A stretch of DNA of 63,269 nucleotides from the NCBI GenBank assembly GCA_903884655.1, contig CAISFO010000016.1:1-63269 (forward strand). The letters are read 5' to 3'. How positions within the stretch are numbered: the first letter of the stretch is position 1; the number at the start of each line of letters is the position of its first letter. Source of the DNA: an uncultured Holophagaceae bacterium (GTDB taxonomy: Bacteria; Acidobacteriota; Holophagae; Holophagales; Holophagaceae). The notes under the pieces were generated by a model. That model worked only from the letters and a program-made list of their open reading frames with translations. It had not been told where the DNA came from and did not search any database. A program made the translations under genes and the position numbers. Below, in pieces: positions 45,466 through 54,749 of the stretch.

Positions 45466-46455
45466 ATGGGTGGCCTCTACTCCCTTGATGCCGACCAGCC
45501 CCTGAGGGTGGTCGCCCTGGGAGGCGGCACTGGCTTGGCCGCCCTGCTCCGTGCGCTCAAGCGCGAAGCGGGACGCGGCCGGGATCCCTGGAAGCTGACG
45601 GGCATTGTCACCGTTTCCGATAATGGCGGCTCTTCCGGCCGTTTGCGGGACGAGCTGGGGGGCATCCCCCCGGGCGACCTGCGCAACTGTCTGTCTGCGC
45701 TCACCCTCGAAGATTCGGCCCTGTCCGATCTGCTGAACTACCGCTTCCGGGGCGAAGGGGCCCTGGCGGGACATTCCCTGGGCAACCTGATGCTCTGGGC
45801 CCTGGCGGACCTCACCGGCGACTGGGTACGGGCCATCCGCCAGTTGTCCGGTGTGCTGGTGACCGTGGGGCGTCTGTTCCCCTCGACTGTGGTACCGGTC
45901 ACCCTCCACGCGGAGGATATGGCTGGCCGCCATTACGTGGGAGAGACGGCGGTAGGCTCCTGTCAGCCGCCTCTCGCACGGCTCTGGCTGGAACCCCGGG
46001 AGGCCGAGCCCCTGCCTGAGACGGTGCTGGCCCTGCTGCGGTCGGATCTCGTGATCCTGTCACCCGGAAGCCTCTACACGTCGACCATTTCAAACCTCCT
46101 GCTCGAGGAACTCCAGGAGGCCGTGGAATCGTCACGGTCCCCCGTGATCTACGTCGCCAACCTCATGACGGAGCCGGGGGAGACCTCCGGCCTCGACCTG
46201 GAAACCCACGTGGCGGCCATTTCGGCCCTGGGCCGCACGCGGATCTCCGCCATCCTCGCCAACGCCACACCACTCGATCCGGCGGTGCTGGCACGCTACC
46301 GGGTGGAGGGAGGCGAACCGCTGTTGACGGAGGCAGACCGGATCCTGGGCATCCCCGTCTTCCGGTTCCCCCTCCTGGATCCGGAAGACCCCATGGCCCG
46401 GCATCATCCCGACCTGCTGAACCGGGCCATCCGGGAAGTCCTTCCCCTCCTGTAG
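45466..46455 (+). CDS. YvcK/CofD-like gluconeogenesis factor
   Basis: 329 residues. VVALGGGTGLAALLRALK near residue 12 is the nucleotide-binding glycine loop, VTVSDNGGSSGRLRDELGGIPPGDLRNCLSAL follows, and HSLGNLMLWAL, SPGSLYTSTISNLL and VYVANLMTEPGET complete the YvcK pattern. These proteins bind UDP-sugars and affect central carbon flow and cell shape. It is usually near whiA or rapZ in Firmicutes; here it follows a TPR-like gene. Length is normal. Confidence 0.93.
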   Translation: MGGLYSLDADQPLRVVALGGGTGLAALLRALKREAGRGRDPWKLTGIVTVSDNGGSSGRLRDELGGIPPGDLRNCLSALTLEDSALSDLLNYRFRGEGALAGHSLGNLMLWALADLTGDWVRAIRQLSGVLVTVGRLFPSTVVPVTLHAEDMAGRHYVGETAVGSCQPPLARLWLEPREAEPLPETVLALLRSDLVILSPGSLYTSTISNLLLEELQEAVESSRSPVIYVANLMTEPGETSGLDLETHVAAISALGRTRISAILANATPLDPAVLARYRVEGGEPLLTEADRILGIPVFRFPLLDPEDPMARHHPDLLNRAIREVLPLL

Positions 46456-46581
46456 GCCCTCTATTGCCGGCCCCGGAAATGCCGATAGGCCAGTCAGGGA
46501 ACCCATGGGGCTTGTATTTCCCGTGAAATTTGAGTTTTATGACAAGGTTTGGGGTAGGCTTGTTGCGGCGGGAGGCATCAG

Positions 46582-47706
46582 TTGGCGCTGAGCGGTGATC
46601 TGGCGACCATGGGCCTGGAGGACATCTTCCAGTGGCTGGCCGTGGGCAAGAAGACCGGCGTCCTTGAATTAAAAGGGCCGCTGCACACCAAGCGCGTCGC
46701 CTTCCATGAAGGCCGGATCACCAGTATCTGGTCCTCCGATCCCCGGGAATACCTCGGCCAGTACCTTCTGGCCTTCAACCGCATCACTGAGGACCAGCTC
46801 CGCGAAGCGCTGGCCACCCAGGAGGATGAACAGCAGCTCCTGGGACGGATCCTCATCAACCGGCAGCTGGTCACTGAGGCCGAGATCCGGCGCATCGTCC
46901 AACTGAAGGTCGAGGAAAGCATCTTCGACACCTTCCTGTGGAGCATTGGCAGCTTCGAGTTCCACGATGGGGCCAGCTCCCACCAGAAATCCATGCTGCT
47001 CAGCCTGGATGTGACGGGCATCGTGCTTGAGGGGGCCCGGCGCCTGGACGACTGGAAGCGCATCCGACGGGTCATCAAGGGTGGCGACGCCGTGCTGGCG
47101 GCTATTTCGGAAGCCATCGCGGAACGCCTGCCCCTCGCCTCAGAGGATGCGGACATCCTGGCGCGCCTGGACGGCTTCAAGCGGGTGGACCAGCTCGTGC
47201 TCGACATGCGGATGCCCGAATACAAGATCAACAAGCTGCTCTTTGACCTGCACGAGAAGGGTCTGGTACGGCTCGTCAGCCCCGGGGGCAGCATGGGCGA
47301 GAATCCCAGCCTCCAGCTCCAGCGGGCCCGGGCCCTGGTGGAAAAGCAGAAGCTGCAGGAAGCCCAGGAAGAGCTCCGGCGCATCCTCACCGAGCAGCCC
47401 CGGCATCTCGATGCCAACAAGATGATGGCCGTGGTGCAGGACCTCCTCGAGGAGAAGAAGCTGGACCAGGAGCTCATTCCCGAGCTGGCCGTGAGCCTGG
47501 ACGAGCTGATGACCACCAATCTCGGCCCCAACGAAGCCTTCCTGGCCAGCCGCGTGAACGGCCTCTGGTCCATCAAGGATATCCTGTCCATCGCCCCCTT
47601 TGAGCCGTCGGAGTGCCTCGGCATCTTCTCCAAGCTCCTGAAGCGTGGGATTCTGAAGACCACGAAACCCGCCCAGGGAGGCGATCAGCTCGGAGCACAG
47701 CGCTGA
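46582..47706 (+). CDS. DUF4388 (PATAN-like) domain protein
   Basis: 374 residues with a TTG start at 46582 behind GGGAGG. Residues 1-95 (LSGDLATMGLEDIFQWLAVG to GRITSIWSSDPREYLG) are the DUF4388 domain common in Acidobacteria, Deltaproteobacteria and Cyanobacteria, usually in signalling. A middle helical region with LGRILINRQLVTEAEI resembles the MshEN-type N-terminus of GspE/PilB. A second DUF4388-like stretch (VEESIFDTFLWSIGSFEF) follows, then a coiled coil (about 250-290) and a C-terminal winged-helix-like tail. Cytoplasmic. Role in gene regulation or pilus/motility signalling is inference. Confidence 0.82.
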   Translation: MALSGDLATMGLEDIFQWLAVGKKTGVLELKGPLHTKRVAFHEGRITSIWSSDPREYLGQYLLAFNRITEDQLREALATQEDEQQLLGRILINRQLVTEAEIRRIVQLKVEESIFDTFLWSIGSFEFHDGASSHQKSMLLSLDVTGIVLEGARRLDDWKRIRRVIKGGDAVLAAISEAIAERLPLASEDADILARLDGFKRVDQLVLDMRMPEYKINKLLFDLHEKGLVRLVSPGGSMGENPSLQLQRARALVEKQKLQEAQEELRRILTEQPRHLDANKMMAVVQDLLEEKKLDQELIPELAVSLDELMTTNLGPNEAFLASRVNGLWSIKDILSIAPFEPSECLGIFSKLLKRGILKTTKPAQGGDQLGAQR

Positions 47707-47729
47707 CGCCCTTCCGCCTCGGAGGTCGC

Positions 47730-48437
47730 ATGCGCATCGCCCTATCCCTGCTCCTCATCGCCCTGCCCCTGGCGGCGGCGAAGAAGCCGACGGTCGTCCA
47801 ACTAGAAACCCAGCTCAAGCGGCTCACCGAGGAACGCGATGACCTGAAGCAACGGCTTGCCGCCACGGAAAAATTGCAGCAGGAAGCCGCCAGCGCCAAG
47901 CAGGCCCGGGACCTGGCCCGCTCGGAAAGCGAAGCCGCCCGCAAGGAAGTCGAGCAGTTGCGGGCTTCTCTCAAGGAGAACCAGGGGGGCTCCGATGCCA
48001 TCCTGAAGGAGCTCCAGGAAGCCAAGCAGACTGCTGAAGAGGCCAGGGCCGAGGCCGGGCGGCTGAGGACGCAGAATGAATCCCTGCAGTTCAAAGTCAA
48101 TGCGGTTCCAGGCGAGGGCGACCTCGTCCTCCTCGGCGAGGACATCAAGGCCGCGCGGCCCGTCAACCTCAACCGCGTGACCCCCCATCTCAAGGGCTCG
48201 AGCTTCTTTGCCGGCCACCCCAAGGGCGTGGTGGTGGTCAACGTGCTGATCAGCGAAAAGGGCGACGTGCTGGCCTCCCGCCTCCTCCAGGGGCTGCCCG
48301 GAGATTCAGCGGATGCCAAAGCAGCCAACGAAGCCTGCGTGGAAGCGGCGAAACATCTGGTGTTCGACCCGGCCACGTCCACGGATGGCAAGACCCGCTT
48401 CAGGGTCTGGCAGGGCGTCGGGTTCTACCTGGACTGA
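47730..48437 (+). CDS. Exported coiled-coil protein with TonB-like C-terminus
   Basis: 235 residues, ATG at 47730 with GGAGG. A signal peptide (LSLLLIALPLAAA) precedes a long coiled coil (about residues 25-130, heptads rich in Glu, Gln, Lys and Ala). The C-terminal 90 residues (GVVVVNVLISEKGDVLASRLLQG to FRVWQGVGFYLD) look like the TonB C-terminal fold. No transmembrane helix beyond the signal, so periplasmic. It may link envelope components; no TonB partner genes are nearby. It is 23 bases after the DUF4388 gene and probably co-transcribed. Confidence 0.75.
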   Translation: MRIALSLLLIALPLAAAKKPTVVQLETQLKRLTEERDDLKQRLAATEKLQQEAASAKQARDLARSESEAARKEVEQLRASLKENQGGSDAILKELQEAKQTAEEARAEAGRLRTQNESLQFKVNAVPGEGDLVLLGEDIKAARPVNLNRVTPHLKGSSFFAGHPKGVVVVNVLISEKGDVLASRLLQGLPGDSADAKAANEACVEAAKHLVFDPATSTDGKTRFRVWQGVGFYLD

Positions 48438-48475
48438 GCCCATCGGGCAGCCTTGAACACGGGTACCACTGTCGC

Positions 48476-48512
48476 AAAATTTATTGTTTACACAATAAAT
48501 TTTATTAATAAT
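48476..48512 (+). promoter_or_regulatory. leuCDB promoter with overlapping perfect palindrome
   Basis: AAAATTTATTG (48476-48486) and CAATAAATTTT (48493-48503) are perfect 11-bp arms around TTTACA. A -35 (TTGTTT, 48484-48489) and -10 (AATAAT, 48507-48512) are 17 bases apart, so the palindrome covers the -35 box and the spacer. This is a good operator candidate for a repressor or LysR-type regulator of leuCDB. Confidence 0.6.
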
Positions 48513-48598
48513 TATGTTTTGATTTTTAATTTTTACTTATCTATGAGTCGGCTCAATCTGGGTGAAGCGAAACACCTGCGCGATGTGAAGGAGTCTTC

Positions 48599-50008
48599 AT
48601 GGCTGGCAAGACGCTTTACGACAAATTGTGGGATTCGCATCTGGTCCGGGAAGAGAGCGATGGCACCTGCCTGATCTACATCGATCGCCACCTCATGCAC
48701 GAGGTGACCAGCCCCCAGGCCTTTGAAGGCATGCGCCTCGCCAGCCGCCTGCCCTGGCGCAAGGACAGCATCGTGGCCGTGCCAGACCACAACACGCCCA
48801 CCGACCACTGGGACAAGGGCATCCAGGAACCCATCGCTCGCCTCCAGGTGGAAACCCTCGACGCCAACATCAAGGAGTTCGGCGCCCTGGTCTACTTTCC
48901 CTTCAAGCACGAGAACCAGGGCATCATCCACGTCATCGGCCCCGAGAACGGCACCACCCTGCCAGGCATGACCGTGGTCTGCGGCGACAGCCACACCTCC
49001 ACCCATGGCGCCTTTGGCACCCTGGCGCATGGCATCGGCACCTCGGAGGTCGAGCATGTCCTGGCGACCCAGACGCTGGTCGCCAAGCGCTCCAAGCGCA
49101 TGCTGGTGCGGGTCGAAGGTCAGCTGAACAAGGGCGTCACCGCCAAGGACATCGCCCTGGCCGTGATCGGGAAAATCGGCACCGCCGGTGGCACCGGCTA
49201 CGCCATCGAGTTCGGCGGTTCCGCCATCCGGTCCCTGTCCATGGAAGGGCGCATGACCGTCTGCAACCTGGCCATCGAAGGCGGGGCCCGGGCTGGCCTG
49301 GTGGCACCGGACGAAAAGACCATCGTCTACCTGAAAGGCCGAACCTTTGCGCCCAAGGGGCAGGACTGGGACCGGGCCGTCGCCTACTGGGCCACGTTGC
49401 CCTCCGACCCCGACGCGGTCTTCGACGCGGTGGTGGAACTCAAGGCCGAGGACATCGCTCCGCAGGTGACCTGGGGCACGTCGCCGGAACAGGTGCTTGC
49501 CGTGGGCGGGCGGGTGCCCAACCCCGCTGCCGAAACCGATCCCGTCAAGCGCGCCGGCATTGAGAGGGCACTGCACTACATGGGCCTCACCGCGGACATG
49601 CCGATCACCGACATCAAGGTGGACAAGGTGTTCATCGGCTCCTGCACCAACTCGCGCATCGAGGATCTGCGTGCCGCGGCGGGCATCGCCAAGGGGAAGC
49701 AGAAGGCCGCCAGCGTGAACCAGGTGCTGATCGTGCCGGGCTCCGGCCAGGTCAAGCGCCAGGCCGAAGCCGAGGGCCTGGACAAGATCTTCACCGCGGC
49801 GGGCTTCGAGTGGCGCGAGCCAGGCTGCTCCATGTGCCTGGCCATGAACGCCGACCGCCTGGTGGCCGGTGAACGTTGCGCCTCCACCTCGAACCGCAAT
49901 TTCGAAGGCCGGCAGGGCCCCGGTGGGCGCACCCACCTCGTCAGTCCCGAGATGGCCGCGGCGGCAGCGATCGCCGGCCACTTCGTCGACGTCCGCAACC
50001 AGATCTGA
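48599..50008 (+). CDS. leuC: 3-Isopropylmalate dehydratase large subunit
   Basis: 469 residues. [21 protein letters not shown] near residue 128, [17 protein letters not shown] near 345 and [15 protein letters not shown] near 405 provide the three cluster cysteines of the aconitase family and the substrate-binding residues. With LeuD it isomerises 2-isopropylmalate to 3-isopropylmalate; it can also serve citramalate from CimA. ATG at 48599. First gene of leuC-leuD-leuB. Normal length for the bacterial type. Confidence 0.98.
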   Translation: MAGKTLYDKLWDSHLVREESDGTCLIYIDRHLMHEVTSPQAFEGMRLASRLPWRKDSIVAVPDHNTPTDHWDKGIQEPIARLQVETLDANIKEFGALVYFPFKHENQGIIHVIGPENGTTLPGMTVVCGDSHTSTHGAFGTLAHGIGTSEVEHVLATQTLVAKRSKRMLVRVEGQLNKGVTAKDIALAVIGKIGTAGGTGYAIEFGGSAIRSLSMEGRMTVCNLAIEGGARAGLVAPDEKTIVYLKGRTFAPKGQDWDRAVAYWATLPSDPDAVFDAVVELKAEDIAPQVTWGTSPEQVLAVGGRVPNPAAETDPVKRAGIERALHYMGLTADMPITDIKVDKVFIGSCTNSRIEDLRAAAGIAKGKQKAASVNQVLIVPGSGQVKRQAEAEGLDKIFTAAGFEWREPGCSMCLAMNADRLVAGERCASTSNRNFEGRQGPGGRTHLVSPEMAAAAAIAGHFVDVRNQI

Positions 50009-50020
50009 TCGGGAGACGCC

Positions 50021-50659
50021 ATGAAATCCTTCCAGCAGCTCAAGGGCCTGGTCTTTCCGCTTGATCGCGCCAACGTCGATACGGATGCCATCATTCCCAA
50101 GCAATTCCTCAAGTCCATCAAGCGCTCGGGCTTCGGACCCTACCTGTTCGACGAGTGGCGCTACCTGGACTACGGCGAACCGGACATGGACTGCAGTCAG
50201 CGGCCGCTGAATCCGGATTTCCTCCTGAACCAACCCCGCTACCAGAGGGCCCAGATCCTGCTGGCCCGCGACAATTTTGGCTGCGGCTCCAGCCGCGAGC
50301 ATGCCCCCTGGGCCATCGATGGCTTCGGTTTCCAGGTGATCATCGCGCCTTCCTTCGCCGATATCTTCTTTGGCAACTGCTACAAGAACGGGCTGCTCCC
50401 GATCGTGGCGTCCGCGGGCGACATCGACCGGCTGTTCAAGGAAAGCCTGGCCAGCGATGCCTACTACCTGGATGTGAACCTCGAGAAACAGACGGTCACC
50501 CTGCCCTCCGGCGATGCCTTCGGTTTCGACATCACACCCCACCGCAAGCACTGCCTCCTGAACGGCCTGGATGAGATCGGGCTGACCCTGCAGCACGCGG
50601 ACGACATCAAGACCTTCGAGGCCAGGCACAAGGCCGCCCAGCCCTGGCTCTTCGCCTAG
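50021..50659 (+). CDS. leuD: 3-Isopropylmalate dehydratase small subunit
   Basis: 212 residues. It begins with the typical [37 protein letters not shown] near residue 86 is the swivelling-domain signature, and [12 protein letters not shown] follows. It forms the heterodimer with LeuC. It lies 12 bases after leuC and 34 before leuB. Length matches the proteobacterial-type LeuD of about 200 residues rather than the short archaeal type. Confidence 0.98.
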   Translation: MKSFQQLKGLVFPLDRANVDTDAIIPKQFLKSIKRSGFGPYLFDEWRYLDYGEPDMDCSQRPLNPDFLLNQPRYQRAQILLARDNFGCGSSREHAPWAIDGFGFQVIIAPSFADIFFGNCYKNGLLPIVASAGDIDRLFKESLASDAYYLDVNLEKQTVTLPSGDAFGFDITPHRKHCLLNGLDEIGLTLQHADDIKTFEARHKAAQPWLFA

Positions 50660-50693
50660 GCCGCTTCCCCACCTTCAGAAAGGACCACGAGCC

Positions 50694-51758
50694 ATGAAGA
50701 TCGCAGTGCTGCCGGGTGACGGCATCGGCCCCGAAATCGTGACCCAGGCGCTGCGCGTGCTGGACGTGCTGCGCCAGGATGGCCTGAAGGTCGAACTTGA
50801 AGAGGCCCCCCTGGGCGGTGCCGGCTACGACCAGTTCGGCGCCCCCTATCCCGATTTCACCCAGAAGATCTGCCGCGCTGCCGAGGCCGTGCTGCTGGGC
50901 GCCGTGGGCGGCCCGGCCTACGACAACCTGGACCGCCCACTGCGGCCCGAACGGGGCCTGCTGGGCATCCGCAAGGACCTGGGCCTCTTCGCCAACCTTC
51001 GCCCGGCTGTGCTCTTCCCCGAGCTGGCCAACGCCTCGACCCTCAAACCCGAAGTGGTATCAGGCCTCGACATCATGATCGTGCGGGAGCTCACCGGCGA
51101 CATCTACTTCGGCGAGCCCCGGGGCATCCGCACCAACCAGGACGGCGTGCGGGAAGGCCTCAACACCATGATCTACACCGAGCCCGAAGTGCGCCGCATC
51201 GCCCACGTGGCCTTCGGCATCGCGATGAAACGCGGCAAGAAGCTCTGTTCAGTGGACAAGGCGAATGTCCTTGAGGCCACCGAGTTCTGGAAGGAAATCG
51301 TCATCGACGTCGCCAAGGAATACCCCGAGGTCCAGCTTTCGCACATGTACGTGGACAACGCCGCCATGCAGCTGGTGCGCAACCCCAAGCAGTTCGACGT
51401 GGTGGTCACTGGCAACATCTTCGGCGACATCCTCTCCGACGAGGCCTCCATGCTCACCGGCTCCATCGGCATGCTGGCGTCCGCCTCCCTCAACGAGACC
51501 AAAAAGGGCCTCTACGAGCCCGCCCACGGCTCCGCCCCCGACATCGCCGGCAAGAACCTGGCGAACCCCCTGGCGACCATCCTGTCCGTGGCCATGATGC
51601 TGCGCTACACCTTCGAGAACGAGGCCGCCGCCCGGCGCATCGAAGGCGCCGTGAAGAAGGTCCTCGCCGCCGGCTACCGCACCGCCGACATCTTCGAAGC
51701 CGGCTTGACCAAGGTCACCTGCTCCGACATGGGAAGCCAGGTCGTCGCGGCAATGTAA
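50694..51758 (+). CDS. leuB: 3-Isopropylmalate dehydrogenase
   Basis: 354 residues. [11 protein letters not shown] at the N-terminus, [20 protein letters not shown] with the substrate Arg residues near 85, [13 protein letters not shown] near 220 and [18 protein letters not shown] near 240 with the metal Asp residues, then [14 protein letters not shown] for NAD binding. It oxidises and decarboxylates 3-isopropylmalate to 2-oxoisocaproate; it can also act on methylmalate in the citramalate route. A classic terminator follows at 51792. Confidence 0.98.
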   Translation: MKIAVLPGDGIGPEIVTQALRVLDVLRQDGLKVELEEAPLGGAGYDQFGAPYPDFTQKICRAAEAVLLGAVGGPAYDNLDRPLRPERGLLGIRKDLGLFANLRPAVLFPELANASTLKPEVVSGLDIMIVRELTGDIYFGEPRGIRTNQDGVREGLNTMIYTEPEVRRIAHVAFGIAMKRGKKLCSVDKANVLEATEFWKEIVIDVAKEYPEVQLSHMYVDNAAMQLVRNPKQFDVVVTGNIFGDILSDEASMLTGSIGMLASASLNETKKGLYEPAHGSAPDIAGKNLANPLATILSVAMMLRYTFENEAAARRIEGAVKKVLAAGYRTADIFEAGLTKVTCSDMGSQVVAAM

Positions 51759-51791
51759 CCGGTCAATTCGGCATTCGTTCGAACCACGAAG

Positions 51792-51824
51792 ATCACCACC
51801 AGGACGCCTTGGTGGTGATTTTTT
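51792..51824 (+). terminator. Rho-independent terminator of leuCDB
   Basis: Perfect 10-bp stem ATCACCACCA (51792-51801) and TGGTGGTGAT (51810-51819), 8-base loop, then a run of T to 51824. It lies 34 bases after the leuB stop and 16 before the convergent cimA stop. Confidence 0.9.
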
Positions 51825-51839
51825 ATGATCGAGTGGGCA

Positions 51840-53420
51840 CTATCGCTTCGCGAGACGCTCCTGGTCGCGCACCAGCTTGTATTCCACCGCGTCCACCAGG
51901 GCCAGCCAGGAGGCGTTGATGATATCGGTGGAGACGCCGATGGTGGTCCAGTTCTCGAGGTGATCCGAGGACTCGATGAGCACACGCACCTTCGCGGCCG
52001 AGGCCGCGTCGGAGTTCAGCACACGGACCTTGTAGTCCGTCAGCTTCACTTCCTTGATGGCCGGGTAGAAGCGCTCCAGTGCCTTGCGCATGGCCATGTC
52101 CAGGGCGTTGACCGGGCCATCCCCTTCGGCGGCGGTGATCTCCTCCAGGTCTCCCACTCGGATCTTGATCATGGCGATGGAGTTGACACCGTTGGCCGCC
52201 GGCTCGGTGGCGACGACCTTGAACTCCTTCAGGTCGAAGAAGGGCTGGTACTTGCCCAGGACCTTCCGGACCACCAGTTCGAAGGAACTCTCGGCTGTTT
52301 CGAACTGGTAGCCCTCGTACTCCAGCTGCTTGAGCCGGTCCATGACCTGGCGCGTCTCCGGCGAGTCCCGGGTGAGCGAGGAATCAATGGTATTGATGCG
52401 GGTCAGCAGGGTGCTGCGCCCGGCCACCTCCGACATGAGCACGGCCCGGCTGTTGCCCACCGCCTCGGGATTGATGTGCTCGTACGAAGTGGGGCTCTTC
52501 CGTACCGCGTCGATGTGCATGCCGCCCTTGTGCGCGAAGGCGTGCTTGCCCACAAAGGCCGCCTTCTCGTTGGGCGTCATGTTGGCGATCTCGCTGACGA
52601 AGTGCGCCAGGGGCGTCAGCTTCTCCAGGTTCTCCTGGGGGATGCAGTCATAGCCGAGCTTGAGTTGCAGGTTGGGGATGATGGAACAGAGATTTGCGTT
52701 GCCGCAGCGCTCCCCGATGCCATTGATGGTCCCCTGCACCTGGGTCGCCCCCGCTTTCACCGCCATCAATGTGTTGGCCACCGCCAGTTCCCCGTCGTTG
52801 TGGCAGTGAATGCCGATGGGCCGGGCGAACCGCTTGGCCACGGCACCGACAACCGTCAGCACATCTTCCGGGAAGCTTCCGCCGTTGGTATCACAGAGGC
52901 AGAGGCTGTCGGCACCGGCGTCTGCCGCCGCGGCCAGGGTCCTCAGGGCATACTCCGGATTGGCCTTGTAGCCATCGAAGAAATGCTCGGCATCGAACAC
53001 GACTTCCATGCCCTTCTGCTTCAGGTAGCGGATGGTGTCGCCAATCATGAGCAGGTTCTCGTCGAGGGTGGTGCGGAGGATCTCCGTGACCTGGTAGTCC
53101 CAGCATTTCCCGAAAATGGCGACCGCACCGACACCCGCCTGCAACAAGGACTGGACGTTGCCATCCTCCGCCACCGAGATGCCCACCTTGCGGGTGCTCC
53201 CGAAGGCGATGAGCCTGGCGTGCTTCAGCCGGAGGGAACCCACCCGCGAGAAGAATTCCAGGTCCTTGGGGTTGGAGCCTGGATTGCCGGCCTCGATGTA
53301 GCGGATGCCCATCGCGTCCAGCCGCTCCACGATCTTGATCTTGTCTTCCACGGAATAGGAGATGCCCTGGGCCTGGGCGCCATCCCGCAGAGTGGAGTCG
53401 TAGATGTCGATCCTGGTCAC
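51840..53420 (-). CDS. cimA: (R)-citramalate synthase
   Basis: 526 residues from a GTG at 53420 (read MTRIDIYDSTLRDGAQAQG), with AGGAG upstream; the longer frame lacks homology. YDSTLRDGAQAQG is the metal and acyl-CoA site of the isopropylmalate/homocitrate synthase family; the AQ in place of EQ and the following YIEAGNPGSNPKD are diagnostic of the CimA subgroup. PIGIHCHNDGELAVANTL gives the metal His pair, and a LeuA-type dimer domain ends the protein. It makes citramalate from pyruvate and acetyl-CoA, leading to 2-oxobutyrate for isoleucine without threonine dehydratase. It is convergent with leuCDB, whose products carry out the next steps. Confidence 0.92.
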   Translation of the reverse strand: MTRIDIYDSTLRDGAQAQGISYSVEDKIKIVERLDAMGIRYIEAGNPGSNPKDLEFFSRVGSLRLKHARLIAFGSTRKVGISVAEDGNVQSLLQAGVGAVAIFGKCWDYQVTEILRTTLDENLLMIGDTIRYLKQKGMEVVFDAEHFFDGYKANPEYALRTLAAAADAGADSLCLCDTNGGSFPEDVLTVVGAVAKRFARPIGIHCHNDGELAVANTLMAVKAGATQVQGTINGIGERCGNANLCSIIPNLQLKLGYDCIPQENLEKLTPLAHFVSEIANMTPNEKAAFVGKHAFAHKGGMHIDAVRKSPTSYEHINPEAVGNSRAVLMSEVAGRSTLLTRINTIDSSLTRDSPETRQVMDRLKQLEYEGYQFETAESSFELVVRKVLGKYQPFFDLKEFKVVATEPAANGVNSIAMIKIRVGDLEEITAAEGDGPVNALDMAMRKALERFYPAIKEVKLTDYKVRVLNSDAASAAKVRVLIESSDHLENWTTIGVSTDIINASWLALVDAVEYKLVRDQERLAKR

Positions 53421-53606
53421 GTCATGCTCCTGCTGCGCTAGATCGCCTCGACCTCTGAGAGAAGAGGCACCAGGGTGGAGTTGGCAAGGGCATGGCCTAA
53501 CGGCAGTCCAGGCGCCAGCCGTCTTCCAGTTTACCTGTTTGGACCCCAATCGTGCCCATGGAGCGGAGGGCAATCCCGAACTCGGTGCCAAACCCCGGCA
53601 GGCTGG

Positions 53607-54398
53607 TCAGCCCCGACCTCCGAAGGGACTGGGCGCCCCAAGGCCCCAGCGGGACTCGTACCAGACCTGCTCGAGACAGAGGCCTTCCGGGGGTGCGGTG
53701 GGGCCCGCGGCACGGCGGTCGCGCGTCCTCAACAATTCGCCCATGGACGTTGCGGGGCGGCGGCCACGCCCCACTTCCACGAGGGTGCCCGCCAGGATGC
53801 GCACCTGGTGCATGAGGAAGCTGGTCCCTTCGAAGACCAGGTCCGCGCCCCCTTCCACACGGGTGATCCGGAGGTCGTGGAGGGTCCGCACCGGTGTCTT
53901 CGCCACGCATTCGGCGCAGCGGAAACTGCTGAAGTCATGGGTTCCCAGCAGGGGGGCAGTGGCTGTGGCCATGGCCTCCAGATCGAGCGACCTAGCCTGG
54001 TGCACATGCCAGCGGAAGGCCGCGACCAGGGGATCCGCCGCTGGCCCCAGGCCCAGCCGGTAGACATAGCGCTTGGCCACCGCGTGCTGGCGGGGGAAGA
54101 AACCCTCGGGAGCGGGTTGGACCGCCATCACCCGGATATCCTTCGCCAGGTGGGCATTCAGGGCCGCCAGGAGGCGGTAGGGCTCCCAGTCCCGGGAGGT
54201 GTGGATGAGCACGCCCTGGGCCCGGGCATGAACACCCGCATCCGTTCGGCCCGTGCCCTGCGGCATGGGCGCCCCTGGTTCGAAGGCCCGCAGGGCCGCC
54301 CAGAGGTCTCCCTGGCCGCTCCGAAGGGAGGTCTGGATCTGCCAGCCATGAAAGTTGGCCCCGGCGTAGGCCACCGTAAGGAAGAAGGGATGGGACAT
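53607..54398 (-). CDS. truA: tRNA pseudouridine(38-40) synthase TruA
   Basis: 263 residues from the ATG at 54398 (MSHPFFLTVAYAGANFHGWQ). TGRTDAGVHARAQ near residue 50 contains the catalytic Asp; RYVYRLGLG, DFSSFRCAEC and SFLMHQVRILAGTLVEVGRG complete the family signature. It converts uridines 38-40 of the anticodon arm to pseudouridine. The C-terminus is rich in Gly and Pro. The 186 bases between this stop and cimA contain nothing recognisable. It is divergent from the HU gene. Confidence 0.97.
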   Translation of the reverse strand: MSHPFFLTVAYAGANFHGWQIQTSLRSGQGDLWAALRAFEPGAPMPQGTGRTDAGVHARAQGVLIHTSRDWEPYRLLAALNAHLAKDIRVMAVQPAPEGFFPRQHAVAKRYVYRLGLGPAADPLVAAFRWHVHQARSLDLEAMATATAPLLGTHDFSSFRCAECVAKTPVRTLHDLRITRVEGGADLVFEGTSFLMHQVRILAGTLVEVGRGRRPATSMGELLRTRDRRAAGPTAPPEGLCLEQVWYESRWGLGAPSPFGGRG

Positions 54399-54555
54399 GG
54401 CTTCAATCATACGTGCTGGTGGGCCTGGACGGTCCCCGGACCCCGGGATCTCCCGTTCTACGGTGATCTACGCGATCCATGGGACTTACATACGAGCGTT
54501 TTAGGGCTTTTGAATGTTCCATGATCGCCTGGAGGCCCCAGCAGAGCCGCTTCCC

Positions 54556-54605
54556 GTTTTTTTTTAAAAGAAAATCCTTGACCACACTGCGTCTGCGGCG
54601 TAGCT
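54556..54605 (+). promoter_or_regulatory. Probable hup promoter with upstream A/T tract
   Basis: A T9/A-rich tract (54556-54574), like an UP element, directly precedes -35 TTGACC (54577-54582); after 17 bases comes a weak -10 TAGCTT (54600-54605). It fits a strong constitutive promoter for an abundant DNA-binding protein, giving a leader of about 140 bases. Confidence 0.55.
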
Positions 54606-54673
54606 TCTTGGCAGTTTAGGAAATACAGGATTCATCGGCCTTTCCTGGTCCTTGAAGTTCTCAAGCTCAACAA

Positions 54674-54706
54674 AAACGGTCGTCTCGCATCGAGACGTTT
54701 CCGTTT
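54674..54706 (+). promoter_or_regulatory. Leader hairpin 1 of hup
   Basis: Outer arms AAACGG and CCGTTT flank a perfect CGTCTCG-CAT-CGAGACG stem, making a long interrupted hairpin in the 5' untranslated leader. A short pyrimidine tract (CTTTC) follows, too weak for a sure terminator; attenuation, mRNA stability or protein autoregulation are options. Confidence 0.6.
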
Positions 54707-54717
54707 CTTTCAACCCA

Positions 54718-54733
54718 GGGGATACAAATCCCC
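54718..54733 (+). promoter_or_regulatory. Leader hairpin 2 of hup
   Basis: GGGGAT-ACAA-ATCCCC, perfect 6-bp stem, ending six bases before the GGAGG ribosome site of hup. Its closeness to the ribosome site suggests control of translation start or protection of the 5' end. Confidence 0.6.
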
Positions 54734-54749
54734 AATTTCGGAGGTTCTC

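Larger units (their letters stand above)
54399..54749. other. 351-base non-coding region ahead of hup
   Basis: The truA-proximal part (54399-54550) shows no gene and no clear structure. The hup-proximal half holds a promoter with an A/T tract (54556-54605) and two hairpins in the leader (54674-54706 and 54718-54733), listed separately. Confidence 0.6.

Noticed and set aside
53421..53606. Possible small gene between cimA and truA
   Set aside because: No frame with a ribosome site or coding character was seen.
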